A program made the position numbers and the translations under genes. Below, one piece after another: positions 5,913 through 5,988 of a stretch of DNA of 5,988 bases; positions within the stretch are counted from its first letter, which is position 1, and the number at the start of each line of letters is the position of its first letter. Source of the stretch: Clostridia bacterium (lineage in GTDB: Bacteria > Bacillota > Clostridia > Christensenellales > Aristaeellaceae); the NCBI GenBank assembly GCA_900754755.1, contig CAAEEC010000387.1, forward strand, positions 1 to 5,988. The letters run 5' to 3'. The notes under the pieces were generated by a model. That model was given only the letters and a program-made list of their open reading frames with translations, ran no database searches and was not told the DNA's origin.

Positions 5913-5988
<76 letters not shown>

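Overview
This window looks like a piece of a bacterial chromosome from a Gram-positive lineage, most likely Clostridia-type Firmicutes with slightly more G+C than A+T. The basis is strong AGGAG-type ribosome sites, sigma-A-like promoters with extended -10 (TGn) elements, compact intergenic gaps with classical hairpin-plus-U terminators, and a PacL/YloB-like P2A-type ATPase. The lineage is an inference and could be wrong. The left edge cuts a gene. The right edge runs out inside a tetranucleotide repeat, which looks like a place where an assembly stopped.

Layout: (1) 1-483, minus strand, the N-terminal 161 residues of a PHP-domain phosphoesterase. (2) 484-697, a divergent promoter region with a near-consensus promoter facing right. 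(3) 698-1630, plus strand, a D-2-hydroxyacid dehydrogenase with its own terminator at 1650-1683. (4) 1764-1814, a promoter overlapped by a perfect 10-bp inverted repeat, driving a 154-residue protein of unknown function (1854-2318) that ends at a terminator (2348-2387). (5) 2508-5168, minus strand, an 886-residue P-type cation ATPase, convergent with gene 4. (6) 5169-5481, a roughly 280-nt leader for the ATPase, with a near-perfect promoter, a foldable 5' domain, a long terminator-like hairpin and a second hairpin. (7) 5617-5888, plus strand, a small unknown ORF overlapped by a micro-ORF. (8) 5839-5988, a promoter, a good ribosome site and the first 25 codons of a gene whose codons from position 9 onward are an uninterrupted CAGG repeat running off the window.

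The genes look like independent transcription units rather than one pathway. The dehydrogenase and PHP protein share a divergent intergenic region but have no obvious functional link. The most interesting points are the CAGG repeat just inside a start codon (a phase-variation architecture), the ATPase leader that resembles a riboswitch or attenuator, and the ATPase's loss of the membrane aspartate that normally bridges the two calcium sites in M6.
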